Assembly (NCBI GenBank): GCA_905204385.1
Contig: CAJKZL010000054.1
Coordinates: forward strand, 1 to 11,587
Source: an uncultured Odoribacter sp.
Lineage (GTDB): Bacteria; Bacteroidota; Bacteroidia; Bacteroidales; Marinifilaceae
Reading direction: 5' to 3'
DNA: 11,587 nucleotides
Below are positions 1 to 5,670 of this stretch, in pieces. The first letter of the stretch is position 1. The number at the start of each line of letters is the position of its first letter. The notes below the pieces were generated by a model. The model was given only the letters and a program-made list of their open reading frames with translations, had not been told where the DNA came from and ran no database searches. The translations under genes and the position numbers were made by a program.

Positions 1-413
1 ATCCGTTCCAATCCCTGAAATAATTCAGGCCTTCCGATAGCTATCAGCAATTGCCGGAAATACTCCCGTGAAAATTCGGGGACAAACTTATCCATAGAAT
101 AATGATGATGAACCCCATTAGCAAAAAAAACCTTCTTTGCATAAATCATCAATTCCTGAAACTCTACGGTTTCGCGGTCCCCGGCATAATCCCTGATAAT
201 CCATTCCAAAGCCTTACGAACCTTGAGGTTATAACGATTATTCTGGTCCCATAAAATATCCCGACCTGCTAATGCAGCCTGGCTCAAATAATATATGAAA
301 ATCCGTTCATCAGGGCTCAACGCCTCAAAAACCGGAACCTGATAGCGTAATATTTTAATATCACCGAACTGCTCCGTTTGCCATACAAAATCTTCCATCT
401 CTTTCCTATCCAT
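1..413 (-). CDS. Dipeptidyl peptidase III (peptidase family M49), N-terminal part, runs off left edge
   Basis: This is the first 137 codons of a zinc aminopeptidase that removes dipeptides from the N terminus of oligopeptides. I translated it directly; it is open to the window edge. The text VWQTEQFGDIKILRYQVP, then YYLSQAALAGRDILWDQNNR, then FFANGVHHHYSMDKFVPEFS is characteristic of bacterial M49 enzymes. The zinc motif of the family lies further downstream and is outside the window. I use the ATG at 411-413 (MDRKEMEDF). An in-frame ATG at 432-434 adds seven residues (MGKVGKI) and sits directly after a G5 run in mRNA sense, so it is a real alternative. Neither start gives a signal peptide, which suggests a cytoplasmic enzyme. 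The heptad repeat at 435-488 separates it from the gene upstream. Family assignment is recognition from memory, not a search. Confidence 0.85.
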   Translation of the reverse strand, partial: MDRKEMEDFVWQTEQFGDIKILRYQVPVFEALSPDERIFIYYLSQAALAGRDILWDQNNRYNLKVRKALEWIIRDYAGDRETVEFQELMIYAKKVFFANGVHHHYSMDKFVPEFSREYFRQLLIAIGRPELFQGLER

Positions 414-434
414 TATTTTACCTACCTTCCCCAT

Positions 435-488
435 CCCCCATCTATCATCTATAATCTCTAATCTATCATCTTTCATCTCTAATCAATC
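435..488 (-). repeat. Intercistronic heptad-repeat cassette, copy 1 (C5 + 7 heptamers)
   Basis: On the plus strand, C5 (435-439) is followed by seven consecutive 7-base units without a gap: ATCTATC, ATCTATA, ATCTCTA, ATCTATC, ATCTTTC, ATCTCTA, ATCAATC (440-488). The TGA stop of the upstream gene (complement of 483-485) lies in the last unit. The G5 run (mRNA sense) touches the ATG at 434. This is the most diverged of the three copies in the window. Confidence 0.85.
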
Positions 489-1226
489 CTCCACTTCCTC
501 TTCATATCTCCATTCCCCCTCTTTCCATACCAAAGCATCATAAGAAGCATCCGGTCCGTAAAATGCAAAACAACCCTTATATTTCGGATCGGCAGGCACC
601 AAATGATCGAAGATAATACGTTTTCCTCCCTTATCCTGTTTCAATGTCATGCTCCCTTCCGCAGCATACTCGAAACAAAGCGAGGCACTTCGGCTATTTC
701 CCCGTCGCAACAAGGGAGAATTAAAATCCAGGGTGCCATCCGGCAGGAAAGAACAGACCTGCACAATCTTCTGGTTTGTCAAATGCGTTTTATTCCAGCC
801 TAATAAAAGAAAATAAATGTCCTTCCCCTTCTTAAAGCCGATCAAATCATAATATAACCAAGCCTTTTTCTTTCCCTCACCATCCGAGAAATCTTTCAGG
901 GAATATATTCTGTTCCCTTCCCTGAACCGGAACCAATTGTAAAACATCTGTCCTTCCCTCAATGGAACCACCCAGGAAAAGAGTTCAACCTCTTCTTCCC
1001 GGCTACACTTCCGATACCCTAAAAACTGTACGGAGGGTCCTTGCGGATATTTCCCATATTCGGTTTTTTCCAGGAAAAAAGGAATTTCATCAGCCAGTCT
1101 GATCCTCGTACTATCCGCATCGCTAGCTTTTATCTGCTGCAAGCGATCCATCACACTATCCATCTGACACATCGCCACCTCACTGAACAGCAAGCCGCTA
1201 AACAACAGTAAACTAACCCTGAACAT
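483..1226 (-). CDS. Secreted protein of unknown function, 247 aa
   Basis: I do not recognise a named domain. The ATG at 1224-1226 gives MFRVSLLLFSGLLFSEVAMCQ, a good Sec signal peptide with likely cleavage near residues 18-21. The frame is open four codons further to a TTG at 1236-1238, but that lies in the repeat cassette and is rejected as start. The mature part is soluble and mixed alpha/beta, with many aromatic and charged residues. The stretches YFLLLGWNKTHLTNQKIV (middle) and FDHLVPADPKYKGCFAFYGPD (near the end) resemble a family of conserved hypothetical exported proteins I have seen in Bacteroidetes, but no biochemical role is known to me. It lies between trmH and dipeptidyl peptidase III, flanked on both sides by heptad cassettes, in the same direction. 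Export to the periplasm is inferred from the signal peptide. Confidence 0.75.
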   Translation of the reverse strand: MFRVSLLLFSGLLFSEVAMCQMDSVMDRLQQIKASDADSTRIRLADEIPFFLEKTEYGKYPQGPSVQFLGYRKCSREEEVELFSWVVPLREGQMFYNWFRFREGNRIYSLKDFSDGEGKKKAWLYYDLIGFKKGKDIYFLLLGWNKTHLTNQKIVQVCSFLPDGTLDFNSPLLRRGNSRSASLCFEYAAEGSMTLKQDKGGKRIIFDHLVPADPKYKGCFAFYGPDASYDALVWKEGEWRYEEEVED

Positions 1227-1231
1227 TTTCA

Positions 1232-1272
1232 CCCCCAATCTAAAATCTATAATCTATAATCTATAATCTACA
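1232..1272 (-). repeat. Intercistronic heptad-repeat cassette, copy 2 (C5 + 5 heptamers)
   Basis: C5 (1232-1236), one A, then ATCTAAA, three identical ATCTATA units and ATCTACA (1238-1272). It is the least diverged copy. The TAG stop of trmH (complement of 1254-1256) falls inside the array, and the heptads themselves encode the last residues of TrmH (DYRL). In mRNA sense the array ends in GGGGGTGAAA directly before the ATG at 1226. Confidence 0.9.
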
Positions 1273-1952
1273 CCCTCCTTTTCCTTCTCGAAAAACCTCC
1301 CCAGTATTTCATCGGAAGATTTAATGGCATGTTTATACCATTGAAACAACACCTCATCTCTCTTTTCGGGCGACAGGTGCCAATCCAGCCCACTATCCCG
1401 TAACCGGCCAATCACACTATACATTATAATAGCAGCACAAACGCTAACATTCAGACTTTCCGTAAAACCATACATGGGCACTTTGACAAACTCATCTGCC
1501 TGCGATAGAACGGTATCCGAAAGACCGGTCAGCTCGGTACCGAAAAAGAAAGCCATTTTACCCTTCCCTAAATCCAACTCCTCCAGCCGGACATCACGGG
1601 TATGCGGCGTCGTTGCGATAATGCGGTATCCCTCGGCCTTCAATTCGTCGATCGTTTGCCGGGTATTATCCGCCAAGGCATTGTGGCGGTGTAAGGTCAA
1701 CCATTCCCGGGCCCCCTGGGATACGGTCGAAGTGGAATCATAACGATTCCGGTTTTCAATCAAATGGACATTCTGGATGCCGTAGCAATCTGCCGAACGC
1801 ATGACCGCACTTTGATTGTGCGACTGATATAAGTCTTCCAGTACCACAGTCACATAATCGGTCCTTTCCTGAACCAAACGGTCGAACAAAGCGTTCTTTT
1901 CATCCACCACAAAATTTTTCAGGTATTCCACCAATTCTCTTGTCGTTGCCAT
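1254..1952 (-). CDS. trmH: TrmH/SpoU-family tRNA (guanosine-2'-O-)-methyltransferase, 232 aa
   Basis: SPOUT-class enzyme that transfers a methyl group from S-adenosylmethionine to a ribose 2'-OH; TrmH acts on G18 in the D-loop of tRNA. All three SpoU motifs are visible: motif 1 NQSAVMRSADCYG (residues 46-58, with the catalytic Arg52), motif 2 FGTELTGLS (137-145), and motif 3 VPMYGFTESLNVSV (158-171), which forms the knot and cofactor pocket. The N-terminal TRELVEYLKNFV and C-terminal helices fit TrmH rather than the shorter TrmL or the longer RlmB. I start at the ATG 1950-1952 (MATTREL), where the family usually begins; an ATG at 2003 would add 17 residues. The last four codons and the stop are made by heptad repeat copy 2. 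The NUDIX gene ends 83 bases upstream in the same direction, so co-transcription is likely. Exact tRNA position is inferred. Confidence 0.9.
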   Translation of the reverse strand: MATTRELVEYLKNFVVDEKNALFDRLVQERTDYVTVVLEDLYQSHNQSAVMRSADCYGIQNVHLIENRNRYDSTSTVSQGAREWLTLHRHNALADNTRQTIDELKAEGYRIIATTPHTRDVRLEELDLGKGKMAFFFGTELTGLSDTVLSQADEFVKVPMYGFTESLNVSVCAAIIMYSVIGRLRDSGLDWHLSPEKRDEVLFQWYKHAIKSSDEILGRFFEKEKEGVDYRL

Positions 1953-2035
1953 ACCATTGTCATTTAAGTTGCAGACTTGCGTTTCTTTCCGAAAGCCTGC
2001 CATATTTTATGCTTTGCTTTCCGCCTTTCGGTGAT

Positions 2036-2593
2036 TTAAAATTTTTTCTTTGCAAAATATTTCCACAAAGGCGCCACATGCAAGCCCTGCTTGATCCGAT
2101 CCTGTTCCAAGAGTTCCAATACCTCGGCCGGAGTCAACAATTCCACCGCAATATCCTCGGTTGCTTCCTGATGACTTTCCGAGACCTTCTCGACATCTGT
2201 CGCTAAATAACAATAAGTCAGATTAGTATGAGTACCTGGATTCACCGAAATGACCATCCATTGTTCCCATTTTCCCTTTCCATAACCTGTCTCTTCCCAT
2301 AATTCCCTCTGAGCAGCTTCCAACGAATTTGCATCTGTAGCATCGACAACCCCTGCACACAATTCGTAATCGACTTGTCCTAAACCATGACGATACTGAC
2401 GCTCCATGATCATCATTCCTTCTTTAGTGATGGCAATCACATTTATCCAAGCCGGATATTCCATAACATAATACGAAAGAATCAGGCTTCCATTCGGCAA
2501 CTGCACTTTTTCTTTCCTCACCGTAAACCATGGTTCTTTATAGATATATTGTGACGACAATACCTTCCATTTCTCTATTTGCTGTTTTTCCAT
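2036..2593 (-). CDS. NUDIX hydrolase, probably ADP-ribose/nucleotide-sugar pyrophosphatase type, 185 aa
   Basis: Cytoplasmic hydrolase of nucleoside diphosphates linked to another group. The N-terminal WKVLSSQYIYKEPWFTVRKEKVQLPNG followed by YVMEYPAWINVIAITKEG is the usual lead-in of ADP-ribose-pyrophosphatase-like NUDIX proteins. The Nudix box is recognisable but altered: GVVDATDANSLEAAQREL followed by WEETGY, that is G-x5-D-x8-REL-x-EE-x-G-Y instead of G-x5-E-x7-REU-x-EE-x-G-U. The REL-x-EE metal-binding core is intact, so I expect activity. I choose the ATG at 2591-2593 (MEKQQIEKW). The frame extends upstream to an ATG at 2641, but those 16 codons lie in the HU terminator hairpin. With the terminator ending about 20 bases before the start, the gene has little room for its own promoter. 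Substrate is not predictable from what I can see. Confidence 0.88.
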   Translation of the reverse strand: MEKQQIEKWKVLSSQYIYKEPWFTVRKEKVQLPNGSLILSYYVMEYPAWINVIAITKEGMMIMERQYRHGLGQVDYELCAGVVDATDANSLEAAQRELWEETGYGKGKWEQWMVISVNPGTHTNLTYCYLATDVEKVSESHQEATEDIAVELLTPAEVLELLEQDRIKQGLHVAPLWKYFAKKKF

Positions 2594-2613
2594 CTTGAAA
2601 AAGGATATAATGC

Positions 2614-2651
2614 AAAAGAAGGGGTGTTTGGAACGAAACACCCCTTCTTTT
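2614..2651 (-). terminator. Strong intrinsic terminator of the HU gene
   Basis: A perfect 16-base inverted repeat: arms 2614-2629 and 2636-2651 with a 6-base loop at 2630-2635. The core is GGGGTGTTT pairing with AAACACCCC, flanked by AAAAGAA and TTCTTTT, so a U-rich tail follows the GC stem on either strand. It lies 15 bases after the HU stop codon and ends 20 bases before the NUDIX start. Since the stem is symmetric it could also work on the plus strand, but no plus-strand gene enters it. Confidence 0.92.
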
Positions 2652-2666
2652 ATTGTGATCCATTGA

Positions 2667-2936
2667 TCAGAATTGATCTGCTAACTCAGCGCCTGCTTTG
2701 AATTTAACAACTTTCTTAGCCGGTATGGTAATGGTATTACCAGTCTGAGGATTTCTCCCGCTTCTTTCACTTCTTTCAGATACGGAGAACGATCCGAATC
2801 CAATCAAAGATACTTTATCCCCACCTTTCAGAGCTTCACCAACTGTAGCAACAAAAGCTTCCAGAGCTTTTTTAGAATCTGCCTTCGTTAAACCTGCTTT
2901 TTCTGCAATGGCGTCGATTAATTGAGCTTTATTCAT
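2667..2936 (-). CDS. hup: DNA-binding protein HU, 89 aa
   Basis: Small histone-like dimeric protein that bends and compacts DNA in the nucleoid. The 89-residue length is standard for HU. The N terminus MNKAQLIDAIAEKAGLTKAD forms the dimerisation helices, and GFGSFSVSERSERSGRNPQ (about residues 47-65) is the HU/IHF signature leading into the DNA-binding arm. The C terminus VVKFKAGAELADQF is also typical. HU and IHF alpha/beta are hard to separate by eye, but the sequence fits HU. It is monocistronic by structure, with its own promoter (2983-3013) and a strong terminator (2614-2651), as expected for an abundant protein. Confidence 0.96.
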   Translation of the reverse strand: MNKAQLIDAIAEKAGLTKADSKKALEAFVATVGEALKGGDKVSLIGFGSFSVSERSERSGRNPQTGNTITIPAKKVVKFKAGAELADQF

Positions 2937-2982
2937 ACTATAAATTTTTTAGGGTTAGAATTTTAAACCTATTCTCTAAAGG

Positions 2983-3013
2983 CAAATGTAGCGAATTTAT
3001 TGACGTAGTCAAC
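2983..3013 (-). promoter_or_regulatory. HU gene promoter (Bacteroidetes type) with overlapping dyad
   Basis: On the minus strand, TACATTTG (complement of 2983-2990) matches the -7 element TAnnTTTG exactly. GTTG (complement of 3010-3013) lies 19 bases upstream, at the spacing expected for the -33 TTTG element. Expected start of transcription is near 2978, giving a leader of about 40 bases. An inverted repeat TTGAC-3-GTCAA (3000-3012) overlaps the -33 element and could be an operator. A10, T5, T7 and A8 tracts (3021-3060) lie just upstream and would bend the DNA. Confidence 0.75.
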
Positions 3014-3105
3014 ACTTTTCAAAAAAAAAATCTACATTTTTCAGTTTTTTTCAAAAAAAAGTGCTTGATTTGGCAATACATTTCTTTAGTTCATAAATTC
3101 CTGTA

Positions 3106-4653
3106 CTATTGGCAAATAATACGATCGGCACATTTTTCTCCATCCATTGCCGCCGATATGATCCCCCCGGCATAACCCGCACCTTCTCCGCAAGGATACA
3201 ATCCTTTCACTTCCGGATGCATCATATCTTCCCGACGCGGTATGCGGACAGGGGAAGAAGTCCGGGTCTCTACCCCCAATAAGAGCGCTTTCCGGGTCAC
3301 AAAACCCGGAGCCTTGTGGCCAAAACAAGCCAAACCGGCAGCCAAACGGTCGTATAGGACGGCAGGCAACCAGGCACTCATCCGGGAACTTCTCACTCCC
3401 GGCTTATAAGAAGTCACCGGCAAATCTTCGCTCGATCTATCGGCCAGGAAATCTGTCAACACCTGAGCCGGAGCATACAAGCCTCCTCCTCCTTCTTTCC
3501 AGGCTTTTTGCTCCAGGTCCTCCTGAAATTCCATTCCGGCAAATAAACCGTGATAATTCATGCTTTCCAGCTCAGGCACACCCACAGCAGTAACGATGGC
3601 CGAATTAGCCCAAGCTGTATTGCGGAAGGAAGAAGACATTCCATTGACGCCCTGTTGTCCGGGAGCCGTCGCAGCCGGAACAATTACACCGCCGGGACAC
3701 ATGCAAAACGTATACACTCCGCGCCCTTTTACATTGGCGACAAAACTGTACTCAGCAGCCGGCAGCCAAAGTCCACGCCCGTCTTTCGAATGATATTGCA
3801 TGCAGTCGATATCGAACTGAGAATGTTCCAGCCGCAAACCTACAGCAAAATCTTTGGTTTCCAAAGCGACGGACCGATGATGAAGCATACGGTAAACATC
3901 CCGGGCAGAATGTCCGGTTGCCAATATCACGCTTCCGGCATGATATTCCCGTTGCCCTGCCGCTACACCGTACACCTGACGATCCTTTATCAAAATATCG
4001 GTTACGCGGGTATTAAAATGGAGTTCTCCCCCATATCGTTCTATTGTTTTACGAATATTGGCTATGACAGAGGGTAATTTATTCGTCCCGACATGGGGAT
4101 GGGCATCCACCAAAATCACCGGGTCGGCACCATGGTACACCAGAATTTCCATGGCCCTGCGGACATCTCCCCTCTTTTTGGAACGAGTGTACAATTTCCC
4201 GTCGGAAAAGGTTCCGGCCCCCCCTTCACCGAAGCCAAAATTCGAATCTTCATCGACCTCTCCCGTCGTATAGAGCCTTTTCAAATCTTTTTTCCGTTCT
4301 TCCACGGCTTTTCCTCTTTCCAGTACAACCGGCTTCAAACCACGCTCTATCAATCTCAATGCGGCAAAAAGACCGGCCGGCCCGGCTCCGACAATCACCA
4401 CCGCTTCCTTTTGACTGACATCCTGATACGCCGGGACAAAAACCGGTTCCGGCGTTTCAATCCTGTCTATGTGGACCCCTAGCGTCAGATTCAGCAATAC
4501 CTCTTTCTGACGGGCATCGATGGAACGGCGCACGGTATCTATCCGTTGTATCCGTCGGGGATTCAACCCCATTTTCCGGGCCGCTAAATCCCGTAGTGTA
4601 CTCTCTTCTCCCGCCTCCCGGGGTTTTACCCTAATCTGTATTTCCTGATACAT
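3106..4653 (-). CDS. FAD-dependent oxidoreductase of the COG2509 type, 515 aa
   Basis: Predicted cytoplasmic flavoprotein dehydrogenase of unknown substrate. An N-terminal domain of about 75 residues (MYQEIQIRVKP onward, with RIDTVRRSIDAR) precedes the Rossmann fold: VVIVGAGPAG at residues 85-94 binds FAD, with Glu112 of VVLERG as the ribose-binding acid. The stretch FGFGEGGAGTFSDGKL is a hallmark of this uncharacterised family, as is the C-terminal FAD-contacting GEGAGYAGGIISAAMDG. The family has been annotated as NAD(P)/FAD-dependent or uncharacterised dehydrogenase; I know no established reaction. I start at the ATG 4651-4653, which gives the usual N terminus; an ATG at 4677 would add eight residues. 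It stands alone, after the porT hairpin and before the HU promoter. Confidence 0.88.
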   Translation of the reverse strand: MYQEIQIRVKPREAGEESTLRDLAARKMGLNPRRIQRIDTVRRSIDARQKEVLLNLTLGVHIDRIETPEPVFVPAYQDVSQKEAVVIVGAGPAGLFAALRLIERGLKPVVLERGKAVEERKKDLKRLYTTGEVDEDSNFGFGEGGAGTFSDGKLYTRSKKRGDVRRAMEILVYHGADPVILVDAHPHVGTNKLPSVIANIRKTIERYGGELHFNTRVTDILIKDRQVYGVAAGQREYHAGSVILATGHSARDVYRMLHHRSVALETKDFAVGLRLEHSQFDIDCMQYHSKDGRGLWLPAAEYSFVANVKGRGVYTFCMCPGGVIVPAATAPGQQGVNGMSSSFRNTAWANSAIVTAVGVPELESMNYHGLFAGMEFQEDLEQKAWKEGGGGLYAPAQVLTDFLADRSSEDLPVTSYKPGVRSSRMSAWLPAVLYDRLAAGLACFGHKAPGFVTRKALLLGVETRTSSPVRIPRREDMMHPEVKGLYPCGEGAGYAGGIISAAMDGEKCADRIICQ

Positions 4654-4658
4654 ACAAG

Positions 4659-4666
4659 CAAAATTA
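4659..4666 (-). promoter_or_regulatory. Possible -7 promoter element for the FAD oxidoreductase
   Basis: TAATTTTG on the minus strand matches TAnnTTTG and ends only five bases before the ATG at 4653, so the transcript would begin at or next to the start codon. I see no clear -33 TTTG at the right spacing, because that position falls in the porT terminator hairpin. Tentative. Confidence 0.3.
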
Positions 4667-4680
4667 CCATTCAACAATAC

Positions 4681-4699
4681 AAGAAAGCCCCGCTTTCTT
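4681..4699 (-). terminator. Short hairpin terminator after porT
   Basis: Perfect 8-base arms AAGAAAGC (4681-4688) and GCTTTCTT (4692-4699) around a 3-base loop, 25 bases after the porT stop. On the minus strand the stem ends in CTTTCTTG and is followed by a fairly U-rich stretch rather than a clean U-run, so it is a moderate terminator. Confidence 0.6.
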
Positions 4700-4724
4700 A
4701 TTTCCCTTCATCGTCACTTCCCCC

Positions 4725-5447
4725 TTATTCAAAATTAAAACAAACCGTAAAAATACGTGCCCTCAATTTTTTCAAAGCTTGCGTATAATTTTCATAACCA
4801 CTAGTGGCAGGATCGGGCCGATGCACCAAAACATCGGTCAGCCCTACGGAAAAACGCAATTCAATACCGAATTTAAAATAAGGCAGATAAAAATCACTGC
4901 CTCCTCCAAACTCTAAAAAAGCATCCCCCTGTTCGGTCCTGAAGAAAACGGATTTTTCGGGTTCTATTTTATCATGCTTCTGGAAATCATATCGGTAACT
5001 TGCACCAGCAGAGAGAAAAGGACGAAAGTTATTGATCCGTTTAGCCTTATACCTTACCATCAGAGGCAAGGAAAGATAAACAGACTCATTGATCGCATTC
5101 TGTCTGTTATATTCTGCTTCCGAAACACCGGTAAAAACCAACTTTCTTTTGGAAAACTCCAAACCAGGCAAAAAACGCAATCCCCAATCTTCCGCCAGTC
5201 GTAATTCCGAAATAAGCCCTACTAAAAATCCCGTTTTCAATTTTCCCCCTTCCGCCCTCCAGGCATTTTCTCCTGAAAGTTGCGCTTTATAATCCATATA
5301 ATTCAGCCCCACCGTAAACCCAAAATGAAGCAAAGCGTAATCTCCTCTTTGGTAATTAAGTATACGGGTGTTATGCATCACCTTTTGTCCCCGCGAGGAC
5401 AAAAAAAGAAGAAGCAAAAAACCTGTATATAAAATTCTTTTCAGCAT
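4725..5447 (-). CDS. porT: PorT-family outer-membrane beta-barrel protein, type IX secretion, 240 aa
   Basis: PorT is an outer-membrane-associated protein needed for the type IX secretion system that exports CTD-bearing proteins in Bacteroidetes. The ATG at 5445-5447 gives the signal peptide MLKRILYTGFLLLLFLSSRGQ. The mature part shows alternating hydrophobic strands typical of a small beta-barrel (LHFGFTVGLNYMDY, GLRFLPGLEF, SVYLSLPLMVRYKAK). Diagnostic PorT-like text is YRYDFQKHDKIEPEKSVFFR, then FLEFGGGSDFYLPYFKFG, a partial LTDVLVHRPDP, and a C-terminal aromatic strand ending CFNFE. The length matches PorT proteins. The frame is open 22 more codons upstream, but that part has no exported character and I leave it out. 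The gene diverges from the SDR gene. Its other T9SS partners are not in this window, which is usual because T9SS genes are scattered. Assignment is from sequence resemblance. Confidence 0.85.
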   Translation of the reverse strand: MLKRILYTGFLLLLFLSSRGQKVMHNTRILNYQRGDYALLHFGFTVGLNYMDYKAQLSGENAWRAEGGKLKTGFLVGLISELRLAEDWGLRFLPGLEFSKRKLVFTGVSEAEYNRQNAINESVYLSLPLMVRYKAKRINNFRPFLSAGASYRYDFQKHDKIEPEKSVFFRTEQGDAFLEFGGGSDFYLPYFKFGIELRFSVGLTDVLVHRPDPATSGYENYTQALKKLRARIFTVCFNFE

Positions 5448-5600
5448 ATTCAGCGTTCGGCTTACAGAGACCGGACGAAAGTAATTATTTTCCTTGTTTT
5501 CCGCAAAATCCACTGAACTTTAAATCCTTTTTCAGAAGTTGTTTCAGTAAGAGTAAACATTCGATCCCAGGATGGATAAATCTTGCCCCCGGAAGAATTT

Positions 5601-5631
5601 AATTTCAAAATTACTTTGTAACTTTGAATTT
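5601..5631. promoter_or_regulatory. Palindromic divergent promoter region between porT and the SDR gene
   Basis: The plus strand carries TAACTTTG at 5619-5626, an exact TAnnTTTG match for the SDR gene, with a leader of about 40 bases. The minus strand carries TAATTTTG at the complement of 5606-5613, exact for porT, with a leader of about 150 bases. The two boxes are the arms of one dyad: TTCAAA (5604-5609) and TTAC (5611-5614) mirror GTAA (5618-5621) and TTTGAA (5623-5628) around the 3-base centre 5615-5617; 5601-5602 mirror 5630-5631. No good -33 TTTG is seen on either side. Confidence 0.6.
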
Positions 5632-5670
5632 CCGCACGACAGACTATATTTAACTTATATATTTCCAGAT

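Noticed and set aside
1227..1238. TTG start at 1238 for the exported protein
   Set aside because: It falls in the repeat cassette; the ATG at 1226 begins a clean signal peptide.
1953..2003. N-terminal extension of TrmH to the ATG at 2003
   Set aside because: Family members usually begin at the TRELxxYL segment; the extra 17 residues look non-conserved. Kept as an alternative in the gene entry.
3550..4077. A 175-codon open frame on the plus strand, and other long plus-strand frames between 3560 and 4482
   Set aside because: They lie fully inside the FAD oxidoreductase gene, are rich in residues typical of antisense frames, and match no protein type I recognise.
5448..5513. N-terminal extension of PorT to 5513
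   Set aside because: It would put 22 polar residues in front of a good signal peptide starting at 5447.
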